Shown: positions 42,051 through 53,200 of the stretch, one piece after another
Numbering within the stretch: the stretch's first letter is position 1
Layout: each line of letters opens with the position of its first letter
Origin: Uliginosibacterium sp036017065
Lineage (GTDB): Bacteria > Pseudomonadota > Gammaproteobacteria > Burkholderiales > Rhodocyclaceae
Direction of reading: 5' to 3'
Assembly: GCF_036017065.1 (NCBI RefSeq)
Contig: NZ_JAYXHR010000001.1
Span: 2,031,899 to 2,095,898, forward strand
Length of the DNA: 64,000 nt
Notes under the pieces: generated by a model
What the model was told of the DNA's origin: nothing
The model's input: the letters and a program-made list of their open reading frames with translations, nothing else
The model's database searches: none
Translations under genes and position numbers: made by a program

Positions 42051-44250
42051 GGCCGCGCTCCATTGGTTTCGTGGAGTCCTCGGCCGCGCGGATCACCACG
42101 CGTCGTTGTCGCCCTGCCTGCGCGGCCTGCTGGTTGGCCAATTGCTGCGCGAGGAACTGCTCGCGCGGCTGGTCGAGCACCAGCTTGCCCTGCTCCAGCA
42201 CCAGCACGCGCTGGCAGCAGGCCAGCAGTTCCGGCCGATGGGTGGCGATGACGAAGCCGCGGTCCGCGGGCAGCGCCTGCAGCACGCTGGCGACGCGGCG
42301 CTGCATGTCCTCGTCCATCGCGCTCACCGGCTCGTCGAGCAGCAGCCAGCGTGGCCGCGGCAGCATGGCGCGCGCCAGCGCGACCAGCTGGCGCTGGCCA
42401 CCGGACAGTTCGCGGCCGCCCTCGCCCACCGGCGACTGCAGGCCGTTGCCCAGGCTGGCGAGCACCCGCTCCATGCCGAGGCCGTCGAGCAGCGCGATCA
42501 AGGCCGCTTCGTCGGCCACCGGCCGGTCGCCGGTGATGTTCTGCAACACCGTGCCCCAGCACAGCTGCGGTTGCTGCGGCAGCCAGCCCAGCGCCTCGCG
42601 CAGCTGCGACAGCGGCCAGCGCTCGCGCTCCACGCCGTCGTACAGCAGGCGGCCCTGCTGGAGGTCGAACTGCGCCGCCAGCAGGCACAGCAGCGTGGAC
42701 TTGCCGCTACCGGAAGCCCCCAGCACCGCGACGCGCTCGCCGGGGGCAAGGGTCAGCGACAGCGCATCCAGCGCCGGGCGCTGCTGGCCGGGATAGGCGA
42801 AGCGGGCGTCCTGCAAATGGATGCCGCCACGAAAGCGCATCTCGCTGAACGCGTGCGCCTGGTTCTCCTGCTCCAGCGCCATGATGCCGTCCAGCGTGGT
42901 GATGGCCGAGCGGGTCTGGGACCAGCGCAGCAGCAGCATGGCGAGCTGGTTCATCGACTGCGCGGCGCGGCCGCTGAGCATGACGATGGCGATCATCGCG
43001 CCCATGGTCAGCAGGCCCTCGCTCATGCGATACACGCCGGCGATCAGCAGCGCCACCGTCACCGCGTACTGCGCGAAGTTCATCAGGTGGCTGAGGTCGG
43101 TGCTGACATGGCGCTGGTGCACGCCGTGGTCCGCCATCGCCGACACCAGCCGTCGCCAGCGTTCGCCCTGCTGCGCCTCGCGGTTCTGCTGCTTGTATTC
43201 CGGCAGCATCAGCAGGGTTTCGATGAGCTGCGCCTGCCGCTGCGAAGACAGGCGCGAGGCTTCCTCCATGGCACGCGCCAGGCGCAGGTGGGCGCGCCAG
43301 GCAGCCAGCAGCAGCACTGCCAGCGCCACCAGCGGAATGACCACCAGCGGCCCTGCCAGCCACACGATGAGGACCATGAAGAGCGCGGCGAAAGGCAGGT
43401 CCACCAGCGCCACCAGCGTCGCCGAGGTCAGGAAGTCGCGGATGCTGTCCACGTCCTGCAACTGTTTGGCGAAAGCGCCGGTGGACTGCGGCCGCTGCGC
43501 CAGCTTCATGCCCAGCAGCCTGCCGTACAGCGCGCTGGAGATATCCACGTCGATCTGCCGGCCCGCCATGTCGGTGATGCGCGTGCGCGCGTCACGCAGC
43601 AGCCAGTCGAAGACCATCACGATGACGATGCCGGCGGCCATCACCCACAGCGTGTCGATGGCCTGGTTGGGCACGACCCGGTCATAGACGTTCATGGTGA
43701 ACAGCGGCACCAGCATCGCCAGCAGGTTCACCACGAAGGAGGCCAGCAGCAGGTCGCGGTACCAGGGGCGGGCCTGGTCCAGCGCGCGACGCAGCCAGTG
43801 TTGCGGCTGCTCCGGCAACAGGCCGGTGCTGCGCGCATCGACCTGCGACATCGGCGTCACCAGCCAGGCATCACCATCGAGTTCTGCGAAAGGCACGCGC
43901 GCTGCCTGCACGCCGTCGCCGAACCAGCGCAGGCGGAATTCACCCTCGGCAACCGCCCCCCGCGCTTCGACCGCTTCGACGATGCCGAGCCGCCCATCCC
44001 GCTCGACCACGCAAGGCAGCAGGTTGATGTCCGGGTGTAGTTGGATGCGTTGCAGCTTCAGGCCCAGGCGCTCCGCGTACTGGACCAGACCTGCATCACC
44101 CGCAGCCGGTCGTGGCGCCGATGCACGCGCTGGCGCCGGCAGGCTGAAGTGCAGCCGCAGGTGCTCCAGCACGGCGGGCCAGGCAGCGCCCGGACGGGCC
44201 GCCGCCTGCACGGGCGGGCTGGCTTGCAGGAAGGGCTGTGGCGCGTTCAT
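42040..44250 (-). CDS. T1SS ABC transporter with degenerate C39 domain (LapB-like)
   Basis: A 736-residue permease-ATPase. The N-terminal 130 residues form a peptidase-C39-like domain lacking the catalytic Cys, as in adhesin and RTX exporters. Six transmembrane helices (about 165-440) follow. The nucleotide-binding domain has Walker A GASGSGKST (about 510), signature ELSGGQRQ (about 612) and Walker B LLLDEP (about 635) with H-loop IATHRPE. It drives export of the adjacent adhesin, whose stop lies 4 bp upstream of this start. The C-terminal 50 residues extend beyond the usual length and are Gln/Arg-rich. Confidence 0.93.
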   Translation of the reverse strand: MNAPQPFLQASPPVQAAARPGAAWPAVLEHLRLHFSLPAPARASAPRPAAGDAGLVQYAERLGLKLQRIQLHPDINLLPCVVERDGRLGIVEAVEARGAVAEGEFRLRWFGDGVQAARVPFAELDGDAWLVTPMSQVDARSTGLLPEQPQHWLRRALDQARPWYRDLLLASFVVNLLAMLVPLFTMNVYDRVVPNQAIDTLWVMAAGIVIVMVFDWLLRDARTRITDMAGRQIDVDISSALYGRLLGMKLAQRPQSTGAFAKQLQDVDSIRDFLTSATLVALVDLPFAALFMVLIVWLAGPLVVIPLVALAVLLLAAWRAHLRLARAMEEASRLSSQRQAQLIETLLMLPEYKQQNREAQQGERWRRLVSAMADHGVHQRHVSTDLSHLMNFAQYAVTVALLIAGVYRMSEGLLTMGAMIAIVMLSGRAAQSMNQLAMLLLRWSQTRSAITTLDGIMALEQENQAHAFSEMRFRGGIHLQDARFAYPGQQRPALDALSLTLAPGERVAVLGASGSGKSTLLCLLAAQFDLQQGRLLYDGVERERWPLSQLREALGWLPQQPQLCWGTVLQNITGDRPVADEAALIALLDGLGMERVLASLGNGLQSPVGEGGRELSGGQRQLVALARAMLPRPRWLLLDEPVSAMDEDMQRRVASVLQALPADRGFVIATHRPELLACCQRVLVLEQGKLVLDQPREQFLAQQLANQQAAQAGRQRRVVIRAAEDSTKPMERGHGG

Positions 44251-44254
44251 CTGC

Positions 44255-47200
44255 TCAGCCCGTGATCAGCGTGTGGTCCTGCAGCATCTTCTGCAGGATG
44301 TCGGCATCGTTGATCCAGCCTGCGCCGCCGTACAGTTCGTCGCGCGACACGCCGGTGAGCTCGATGGTCTGCACCACGCCGCCGCCCAGGTCGATGCTGA
44401 AGGTGGTGGTGCCGGCCACCTCCTGCAGGTCGATGATGGTGTCGAGTTGTGCGCCGGTGCTCATGCCGGCAGCGATGTCGGAGAGGTCGAGATTGTCCGC
44501 CGCCGGGTTGAAGTCGGTCACCACGTCGTTGGCCGCCGCGCCCGCGCTGCCCACGTCCGCCATGCGGAACAGGAAGCTGTCGGCGCCGAGGCCGCCGCTG
44601 AGCGTGTCGCTGCCGTCGCCACCGATCAGCAGCTCGGCGCGCGCGCTGCCGGTGAGGGTGTTGTTGCCACCCAGGCTGGACGCCATGTCGACGGTGATGG
44701 ACTGCGCGGCACCACTGACGGTCTGGCCGCTCAGCGTGGAGCGCGGCTCGATCGACAGGGTGTAGCTCTCGCCTGCCACGCCGTTGGTGATGGACAGGTT
44801 GGCGACGTCGGCCTCGGCGACGATCCAGTCGGCGCCGGCGCGCGTGCCGGCGCTCAGCGTGATGGACGACGGCAGGCCGCTGATCCGCACATCGCCGGTC
44901 TCGCCGGGCGCCGGGTTGTTGGGCGTGAGGCCCAGGCCGAGCGGAACGCCCGTGGTCGCGCTGAGGATGTTGTTCCAGGCCACGTCCAGGGTCGGCGCGT
45001 CCGGCTCGGGCAGGTATTCGATGGTCAGGCTGCGGACCGCCATGTCCGCGTCGTCGGTGATGTCCACCGCCGGCTGCCCACCCACCGTGGCACGGTCGAT
45101 CGATCCCACCTTGATCTGCACGTCCAGCGTGCCGAAGGCGTTGGCGCCGCCGATCAGTTCCAAGGTGGCGAGCACCGAAGTCGTGGTGATGATGGTCGCG
45201 ACATAGCCGCCCGCCGTGTTGATGAAGGCGCCAGTGCGTCCGTCCGGCGTTCGGATGCCCACCAGGCCCTGCAGCGCCGTCGCGTCCGAGCTGTGGGCCA
45301 CCACCACCTTCACGACGATGTTCTCGTTGTCATTGACCGTCTCCAGCGCGCGCGAGCCGACGTTGAGCGTGACGACCGAGCCTTCCTGCGCGGTCACCGA
45401 CAAGGGCGTGCCGACAAACTCGGCACCGTCCGCAACCGGTCGCACCTCCACCACGAAGCTGCGTTCGTTGGTCACCACCTCCTGCGTGGACAGCTCCATC
45501 GAGGTGGCACGCAGGGTCATCGTGATGTCGCCGGAGAAATCCAGCGGTGGCCGCAGCACCAGGTCGGGCAGCTGCGCCGGGGTGAAGCTCCAGATGCTGC
45601 CGCCCTGGCCGTCCGGGCCGTTGCTGACCACCGGCTGCAGGCTGCCACCGTTGCGCCAGTACAGCGTGGCACCCTCCGGCACGCCGATCATCGACAGGGT
45701 GAGCGTCTCCGAGCCGTCGGTATCGATGTCGACCACCTGCAGGCCGGCGAGGTCGATGTCGCTGTCCTCGTCGCCGGTCTGGCGGCTGACGACGACCAGC
45801 GCGGGATCGGTGTCGGCCACGATGTCGACCGTCAGCGTGCGGGTGACCGTGCTGGTCACCGTGTCGCTCAGCGTGCCCAGCGTGATGCCGGTGGTCTGGT
45901 CGCGCACCGTCAGCTCGATGCCGATGCTGGCCGCGTTGTCGCCGCTCAGGTGCTGCGGCGGGCGGTACAGCACTTCCTTGATGCGGCTGGGGTCGTTCAG
46001 CGTGAACGTGCCATCGCCGTTGTCCACCAGCAGCCCGGCCGGGTCGACCAGGCTGCCGCCGGACAGCGACACGAAGCGTACGGAGATCACCGTCTCCAGC
46101 CCCTCGCTGGCCTGCGTGCTGTCGTCGTTCAGCAGGGCGGCGAGATCCACGTCGATGGCGGTGGGAACGTCCTCGATGATCTGCAGGTCGTTGGCGAATC
46201 CATCCACCGTATCCACCACCGGCTCGATCTCGATGGCGAGACTCTCGGTGTTGACGATGGTGTCGCCGGACGGATCGGTAGACACCTTGTGCACCAGCAC
46301 GCTCATGGCGCCGGCGAAGTCTTCGTCCAGGCCGACGATGGACAGGCTGCCGATGCTGCTGGCGGCGAACACCCAGGCCACCACGGTGGTGCCGTCGCCG
46401 GCGTACTCGGTGATCACGCCGCTGCCGGCAATCGCGCCACCGTAGGGCAGGTCGGCGGCATCCACGCGGTAGCTCACCACGTCGTTGGCGTCGCCGGCGG
46501 CACCGGCGTCGAGGTGGGCGGACAGGTCGACCGGGCTGGCCTCCTGCCCGTCCGCGATCGAGTCCTGCAGCGGCGACACCGGCGTCGCCGTCCCCGACGT
46601 GCCAGGCACCTGGAAGGTGATGGTCAGGTTGCTGCTGATGATGTCGGCATCGTCGTTGCGATCCAGCACCCGCGCCGACACGGTGATGTCGACGCTGCCG
46701 GCGTGGTCGCTGACGATGGTCGCGCCCGCCAGCAACTGCACGGCGGCGTCCACTGCGCTGGCGGAGGTGAGACCGTTGGCGGGGATCAGCCAGTTGCCGT
46801 TGCCATCGTTAATGGCGCCGTTGGGATGGGTCACGAACCAGCCGTCGCTCTCGGGAATGTTGATCGCGATGTAGTCGAGGTATTCCGAACCGTCGATGTC
46901 CTCCTCGACGAAGGTGGCCGCCCCGGACAGCGAGATCGGCGAACCGTCGGTGGACACCAGCGCGCCCGGCGGCGTCTGGATGCGGGTGACGCCATCCGCC
47001 GCGGTGTCGTCCACCACGGCGCGGACATCCACGGCGAGGCTGCCGGTCACCACATGGACGTTGGTGGCGCCCGTGCCCGACGTATCGGTGATCTGGAAGC
47101 GCACGGCCACCTGGAAGTCGGCGTCCGAATCCTGCGGGGCGCGCACCGCGATGCGACCGCTGTCGAGCAGCGCATCGAAGCTGACGCCGAGGTTGCTGGC

Positions 47201-50200
47201 CAGTTGCTGCAGGTGGAGGCCACCGGGCGGCACCGCCGTAACCACGCCATCCACCAGCAGGCTGACCCCGGCAGGCGGCGGCAGGATCCACATATCGGTG
47301 ACGGTCTCGGAGCCGTCGATATCCGCTGGGTCCGGCCTCAGCGTGAGGACGATGGCGCTGTCCTCGGCGCCGGTGCTGTCGACCACCAGCCCGTCCTGGG
47401 TGTCGTCGACCGGCAGCACCTCGATGTTCACCACCATGTCGAAGCGGTCGTTGTCGCCGTCCGGCTCGGTGTTCGTCTGCAGCAGTTCGAAGCTGATGCT
47501 CCCGCTGAAATCCGCCGGCGGCTTGACGTAGAGGTTGGCCAGTTCCGCGGCGGTCAGCGAGTAGATGGGCGTACCGTTGAAGCTGCCCAGCACCTTGAGC
47601 TGCACCGGCGTGCCGGTGCCGTCGACGAACTGCACGCCGGCCGGCGCACCGCCGATGACGAAGTCGAAGACTTCCGACGCGTCGTCGTCCTCGGTGCCGG
47701 TCACGAAGTCGAGGCGGATCAGGCTGTCCTCGTTGAAGCTGCCGCTGATCGTGCGGGTGCCGCTGTCGTACCTCCAGGCGTTGCCGGGCCCGGGGCCGAC
47801 CGCGGGCTCGTCCACCACGCCGCGCAGGCTGATGCTGACCGTCTGGGTCGGCGACAGCGTTTCCGGCACCGCGGGCGCGATGCCTTCGGCCGCCGACTCG
47901 ACGGCCACCGCGGCGACGTCGACGGACAGGCTCATCGTCACCGAGCTGATGTCCTCGCGCGGCTTCAGGAAGCGCTGGTCGGCCTGCACGTCGGCCTGGC
48001 TGACGCGATACACGCCGGGACTGACCAGGCCCACTTCGATGCCACCGGCATCCACCACCTGCCAGCCCGGCATCACCGTCAGCTGGAAGAGCAGGGTTTC
48101 CGATCCATCGGTGTCGGCCAGCGATCCGGTGAGGAAGCTCCGCAGGTTGATCAGCGCGTCCTCCAGTCCACTGACGCTCGCCGTGGTGAGGCTAGGCATG
48201 TCTGCCACCGGCGCGACGTTGAAGTTCACCGTCTGCGTGATGGTGGCGCTGCTGCCGGTGGAGGTTTCCGTCGCGCTGGCCTGCAGGTCGAACTGCAGGC
48301 GGCCGGCGTAGTTGGGCGTGGTCGACACCGTGAGCGCCGCCAGTTCCGCCGGGCTCAGGCTGTCGCCATTCACCAGGGTGCGGCCGCCGGTGCGCAGGAT
48401 CAGCCCCGCCTCGATGTTCTGCACGCGATAGCCGAGCGCCTCGGAGCCATCGAGGTCCGCGAGCTGCGCCTGCAGGCTCAGCGCGGGGGGCGTGCCATCC
48501 TCCAGCAGGTCGTAGGCGAACACGGCCGACGAACTCCAGCTCGGCGTATCCACCACCGGCGTCACGCTGACGTCGAAGCTGTCGCTGTAGCTGCGCGGGC
48601 CACCGTTGGTGTTGATCGAGACGGTGACGTTGAAGTGCGGATCGTTGGTGGGGTCGGACGAGTTGAGCAGCGGCGTGAACACCAGGCTGCCGTTCGGCGT
48701 GACTTCGCCGGTGGCCGGGTTCACCAACACGAGGTTGGCGCCGGACAGCACCGGGTTGCCACTGCCGTCCACCGGCAGCGCCACCCCGTCGAGGGTCAGC
48801 ACGCCGCCCGCCAGGGCCGCGAGGTCGAAAGTGATGGCGGTGATCTGCTCGCCGTTGTCGAGGTCGCCGGGGTTGGCGGACAGGGTCAGCGTCAGCGGCG
48901 TGTCCTCGGGCGTGACCAGCGGGCCGATGCTGATGTCGGCCTGCTCGTCGCGCACGTCCAGCGTGAAGGTGCTGACCGCGATGTCGCCGTCGCCGTCGGT
49001 GACTTCGAACTGGATCTGGTCGGTGAAGCTGCTGTTCAGCGAGGGGTTGGTGATGATGGTGGCGCGGCCATCGCTGTACACGGTGATCTGGCCGTAGGGC
49101 TGGCCGCCCTCCACCAGCGGTATGACGATCGGGTTGGTGCTGAACGGGTAGTCGACGCCGTCGTACACCAGCTTGGTCAGCTCGCCGCCATCCGCGCCGG
49201 TGCGGTCCTCGCCCAGCACGTTGGTGAGTTCCTTGTTGTTGCCTTCGGTCAGCTCGACGGTGAGGTTGCGTGCGACCGGCACGTCGTCGGTCACGTTCAC
49301 CACCAGCGCGATGGTGTTGGAGACATCGCCGTCGGCGTCGCGCAGGGTAAGGTCGAAACTGATCGGCAGGTTGTTGTTGCCGTTGTTGCCCGGGGGCTGG
49401 TGATCCAGCGGCGCGCTGAGGCGGAACTCGGTCTGCCCGTTCAGCCCGACGCGCAGGCGGAACACTTCCTGCCCGCCGGCCTGCGCGATCCACCAGCCGC
49501 TGCCGTCCGCGCTGCCGGCCAGGCTGACGGCACTGCCGCCGCTGGTGAGCGCCGTCACCAGTGCCACCCCGGTCGCCACCGGCGTGTCGCTGCCGCGCGC
49601 ACCGGTGGCGGTGCCGGCATCCGCGCTGGTGCCGGTACCGACGGTGTCGTGCTCGACGACCGTCAGCGATTCCGCCTGGAAGGCCGCCGGATCGCGGCCG
49701 TCATGCACGCTGATGGTGGCGGTGAGTTGGGTGACGCTGCCGTCGCTGTCGGCGAAGGACACGTCCACCGGCACGACCGCGTTGTCGGTCACCGCGCCGG
49801 TGTGGTCCAGCGGGCCCAGCACGGTGGCGGTGAGCGTGACGTTGGCGGAGGCGCCGGAACCGATGTTGATGCTGGCCGGCAGGCTCACCCGCAGCACGGT
49901 GCTGCCCGCGGCGGTCTGGGCCTGCCAGGTGGTGGCGTCCGCCTGCTGCCACACGAGGGCCTGGCCGTTCTGGGTCAGCGCGTTGCCGTTGCTGTCGCGT
50001 ACGGCGTCACCCGCCGTCAGCACGAAGCTCGCCGCGACCACCGGATCCTTGCCGGCGGTGAGGGCGAAGTCCACGGTGGACGACGAGGGTTCGGCGGGGT
50101 GTGCCGCCGCGCGGGGCAACTCGGTGAGCTGCAGCACGACGTCGCTGCCGGTCGCCGCGGAGGCGTCGTCGATGGTCACCGGCAGGAAGGCCACCACCAC

Positions 50201-53200
50201 GTCACCGTCATGGTCGCTGACGGTGTAGCGCAGGTTGAAGCTGATGGACGCCACATGCTGGCCGTCGGTGAGCTGGTCGATGGCGCGGTACAGCGTCAGC
50301 GTGTAGCCGCGCGTGGAGTCCGCACTCGTCGCCGGCTCCCCGGCGATCACCACGACGAACACCGGGTCGGCCGGGTTGCCGGTGTGTGCGGTGAGGGTCA
50401 GGCCATCGGGGCTCACCTGGTACTGCAGGGCGGTGCCCGCACTGGTCAGCGCAGGCTGGCCGCTGGCGCTGAAGCCGATGTCGGTAACGCGGTCGCTGCC
50501 AATGCCGATGTCGATGTCACCGGTCGTCTGCGTGGTGGGGCCGAGGTTGTCCTCGTCCAGGCTGGCGGCGTCGGCGCTGGCCGTCGGCAGGTTGCCGTCA
50601 CCGATGAGCAGCGTGGCATTGGTCGCCGCCGGCGTGCCGTCGATGTCACTGGCCAGTGCCACCACCGGCACGGCCAGGGTGTCGGCCAGGTCGTGGTCCA
50701 GCGGCAGGAACTGGCGCAGGGTGACCTTGCCGTCGAGGTTGCCACCGCTGCCCGCCTGCGCGCTGAGCACCAGGGTGAACACCGTGTTGCCGCCCGCGCT
50801 GGCGTTCAGTGTTTTGCCATCCGGCGAGACGCTGTAGGCGAGCGCCTGCCCGGAACTGGTGAAGCCGCGCGCGGTGAGGAGATCGACCTGTGCGTCGCCG
50901 AAGCGGATGCTCGCCGGCAGCAGATCGTCCGAACCGGCGCGCACCGTGAAGGCCTGTTCGCGTGGCGTGCTCACCCCGTAGTCGCCTTCGGCCAGGGCAA
51001 TCGCACCGGCCGGGAAGACGCCGGGCGAGCCGTCCAGGATGTTGACGCGCACCAGTGCGCTGTCGAAGTCGCCATCCAGGTCGCGTGCGCGGTAGTCGAA
51101 CTCGACGATCTGAAGCGAGGACTGGTCCTGGTTGCGCGCGGCATCGAAGCGCCAGCGCCCGTCGGCGTAGACGGTGAGCAGGCCGACGCCGGTACTCACG
51201 ACGGTCGGGGACGACGCGGACACGAGGTGCACGATGCCGCCCACGGTGATGCTGACGATGTGCAGCGGCCCTTCCTGCTGCAGGTCGTTGTCGAAGACGT
51301 TGCCGGTCACCGTCTGGGTCTCGGTGACGGCCGCCAGGTCTGCATGCGCGAAGGGCGAGCCCTCGCGGATCTGCACCGGCACCTCCACCGTGACCGTCTC
51401 CGTGGTGCCGTCGGCATCGAGCTGCGTCGCGTCGATGCGGATGCCGGTGTTGACCACCTCGCTCAGCACGCGCTGGTCCACCGGCGCATGCAGGGTGACG
51501 GTGATGGTGCCGTTGCCGTTGATCTGCGCGCTGAGCGTCAGCACGCCGCCGACGCTACCGGTGAGGCTCTGCCCGTTGCCGGCCACGCTGACGATCATCG
51601 GCGTGCCACCAGCGGTGAGCTTCTCCAGCTCCGTCTGCTGCGCGGCGAACACCAGCTCGTCGTAGCCGGTGATCGTCACCGTGCTGGAGGCGGAGTCGGT
51701 CGGCGTGCTGGCCAGTGCGTCCTCCGACAGGCGGACCTGGGTCGGCCGGTCGAGCGACGGCGGCGCGTCGGTGGCGAGGTTGCCCGCCACGTCGCTGACG
51801 CTCGCCAGCAGCGACCAGGACGCGGAAGGCGACAGGCCGGTGATCGCCACGTTGGTGGACCAGCCTCCGCCCGCCTGCACCAGCGTCGTGAAACTGGCCG
51901 TGTTGCCGTTGCTGTCGGAGAAGCGCAGGGTCACCGTCTGGCCGGCCTCCACCTCGGTGGTGCTGCCGCGCACCTGCACGCTCTGGCCGGTGCGCAGGGC
52001 ATCGATGTCCAGCGCGGCGAGGTCGGTCAGGATGTCGATGGTCGCCAGCGTGTCCTTCACCGCGCTGGCGACAGTGCTGGCCGGGTTGCCGGCCACATCC
52101 ACGACACTCGCGCTCGCCGACAGGTTGCCGTCGTTGAAGCCCTGCAGGTCGAGCGCCGCCGTCTGGTAGCTGCCATCGGCCCGCACGATCGCCGTCGTGT
52201 TGATGGTGTGCACGCCTTCGGTCACCGCGATGCTGACGACCTGCCCCGCCTCCACCTGGGTCACCTGCCCGCTCAGCGTCACGGTGGCGACTTCGGATGT
52301 GCCGTAAGGCGGTGCCCCGTCGAACTGGAGGTCGATCAGGGCAATCGTGTCCTTGACGATCGTGAAGGTGCGCTCGGCGACGTTGCCGGGTACGTCCGTG
52401 CTGACGGCAAAGATCTGGATGCTTCCGTCGGCCAGCGCGGAGAGGTCGATGTCGTCGATCTCGTAGCTGCCATCGGCAGCCAGTGTCGTGCTGACCGCCA
52501 GCGTGTTGCCCATGCCGTCGCGGAACACCAGCTCGATGGTACGGCCGGCGCCGATCTCGGCGGTACTGTCCCGCAGGTCGACGTCCAGTACCTCCACCGC
52601 GTTGAGCAGGGTGCCGCCGTTCAGCACCAGATCGTCGTTGATGATCGCCAGCGTATCGACGACCGTGTCGTCGCTCGCGGCAATCGAGTTGCCGTAGAAA
52701 TCGGTGACCGTCGCCACCACCTTGAGCGGCCCCTGCGCCAGCGCCGACAGATCGAGGTCCTGCAGCACGAAGCGGTTGCCGATCACGCGCGTCGTGACGC
52801 TGACGCTGGTGCCGAGCGCATCGGTCAGGGTGACGGCGACCTTCTGGTCGTCGAAGAGATTCTGCGAAGTCCCGTAGATATCGACGACGGGCACTTCGAA
52901 CATGTTGATGTAGCCGTCGCCGCGGTCATCGATGTCCACCGCGACATCGGCATCCGGGCTCAGCGGCGGAATGATCTTGCGTTCGTCACCGCTGTCGATG
53001 GCGGTATCGTCGGCCGTGTCCCGGCGTCCCACGGTGCGGAAGCCCGACTCGGGCAGTATCTCGGGGCCCACCCGCGTGATGCCGGCGAAGAAGGTGGCGA
53101 TGCTGGTGGACGAGGTGTTCGCCAGCGGAACCTGGGACTGGCTCATACGGTCTGCATCGACGAAGACGATCTGGTCGCGCGGGATGCCGAGGGTGGACAA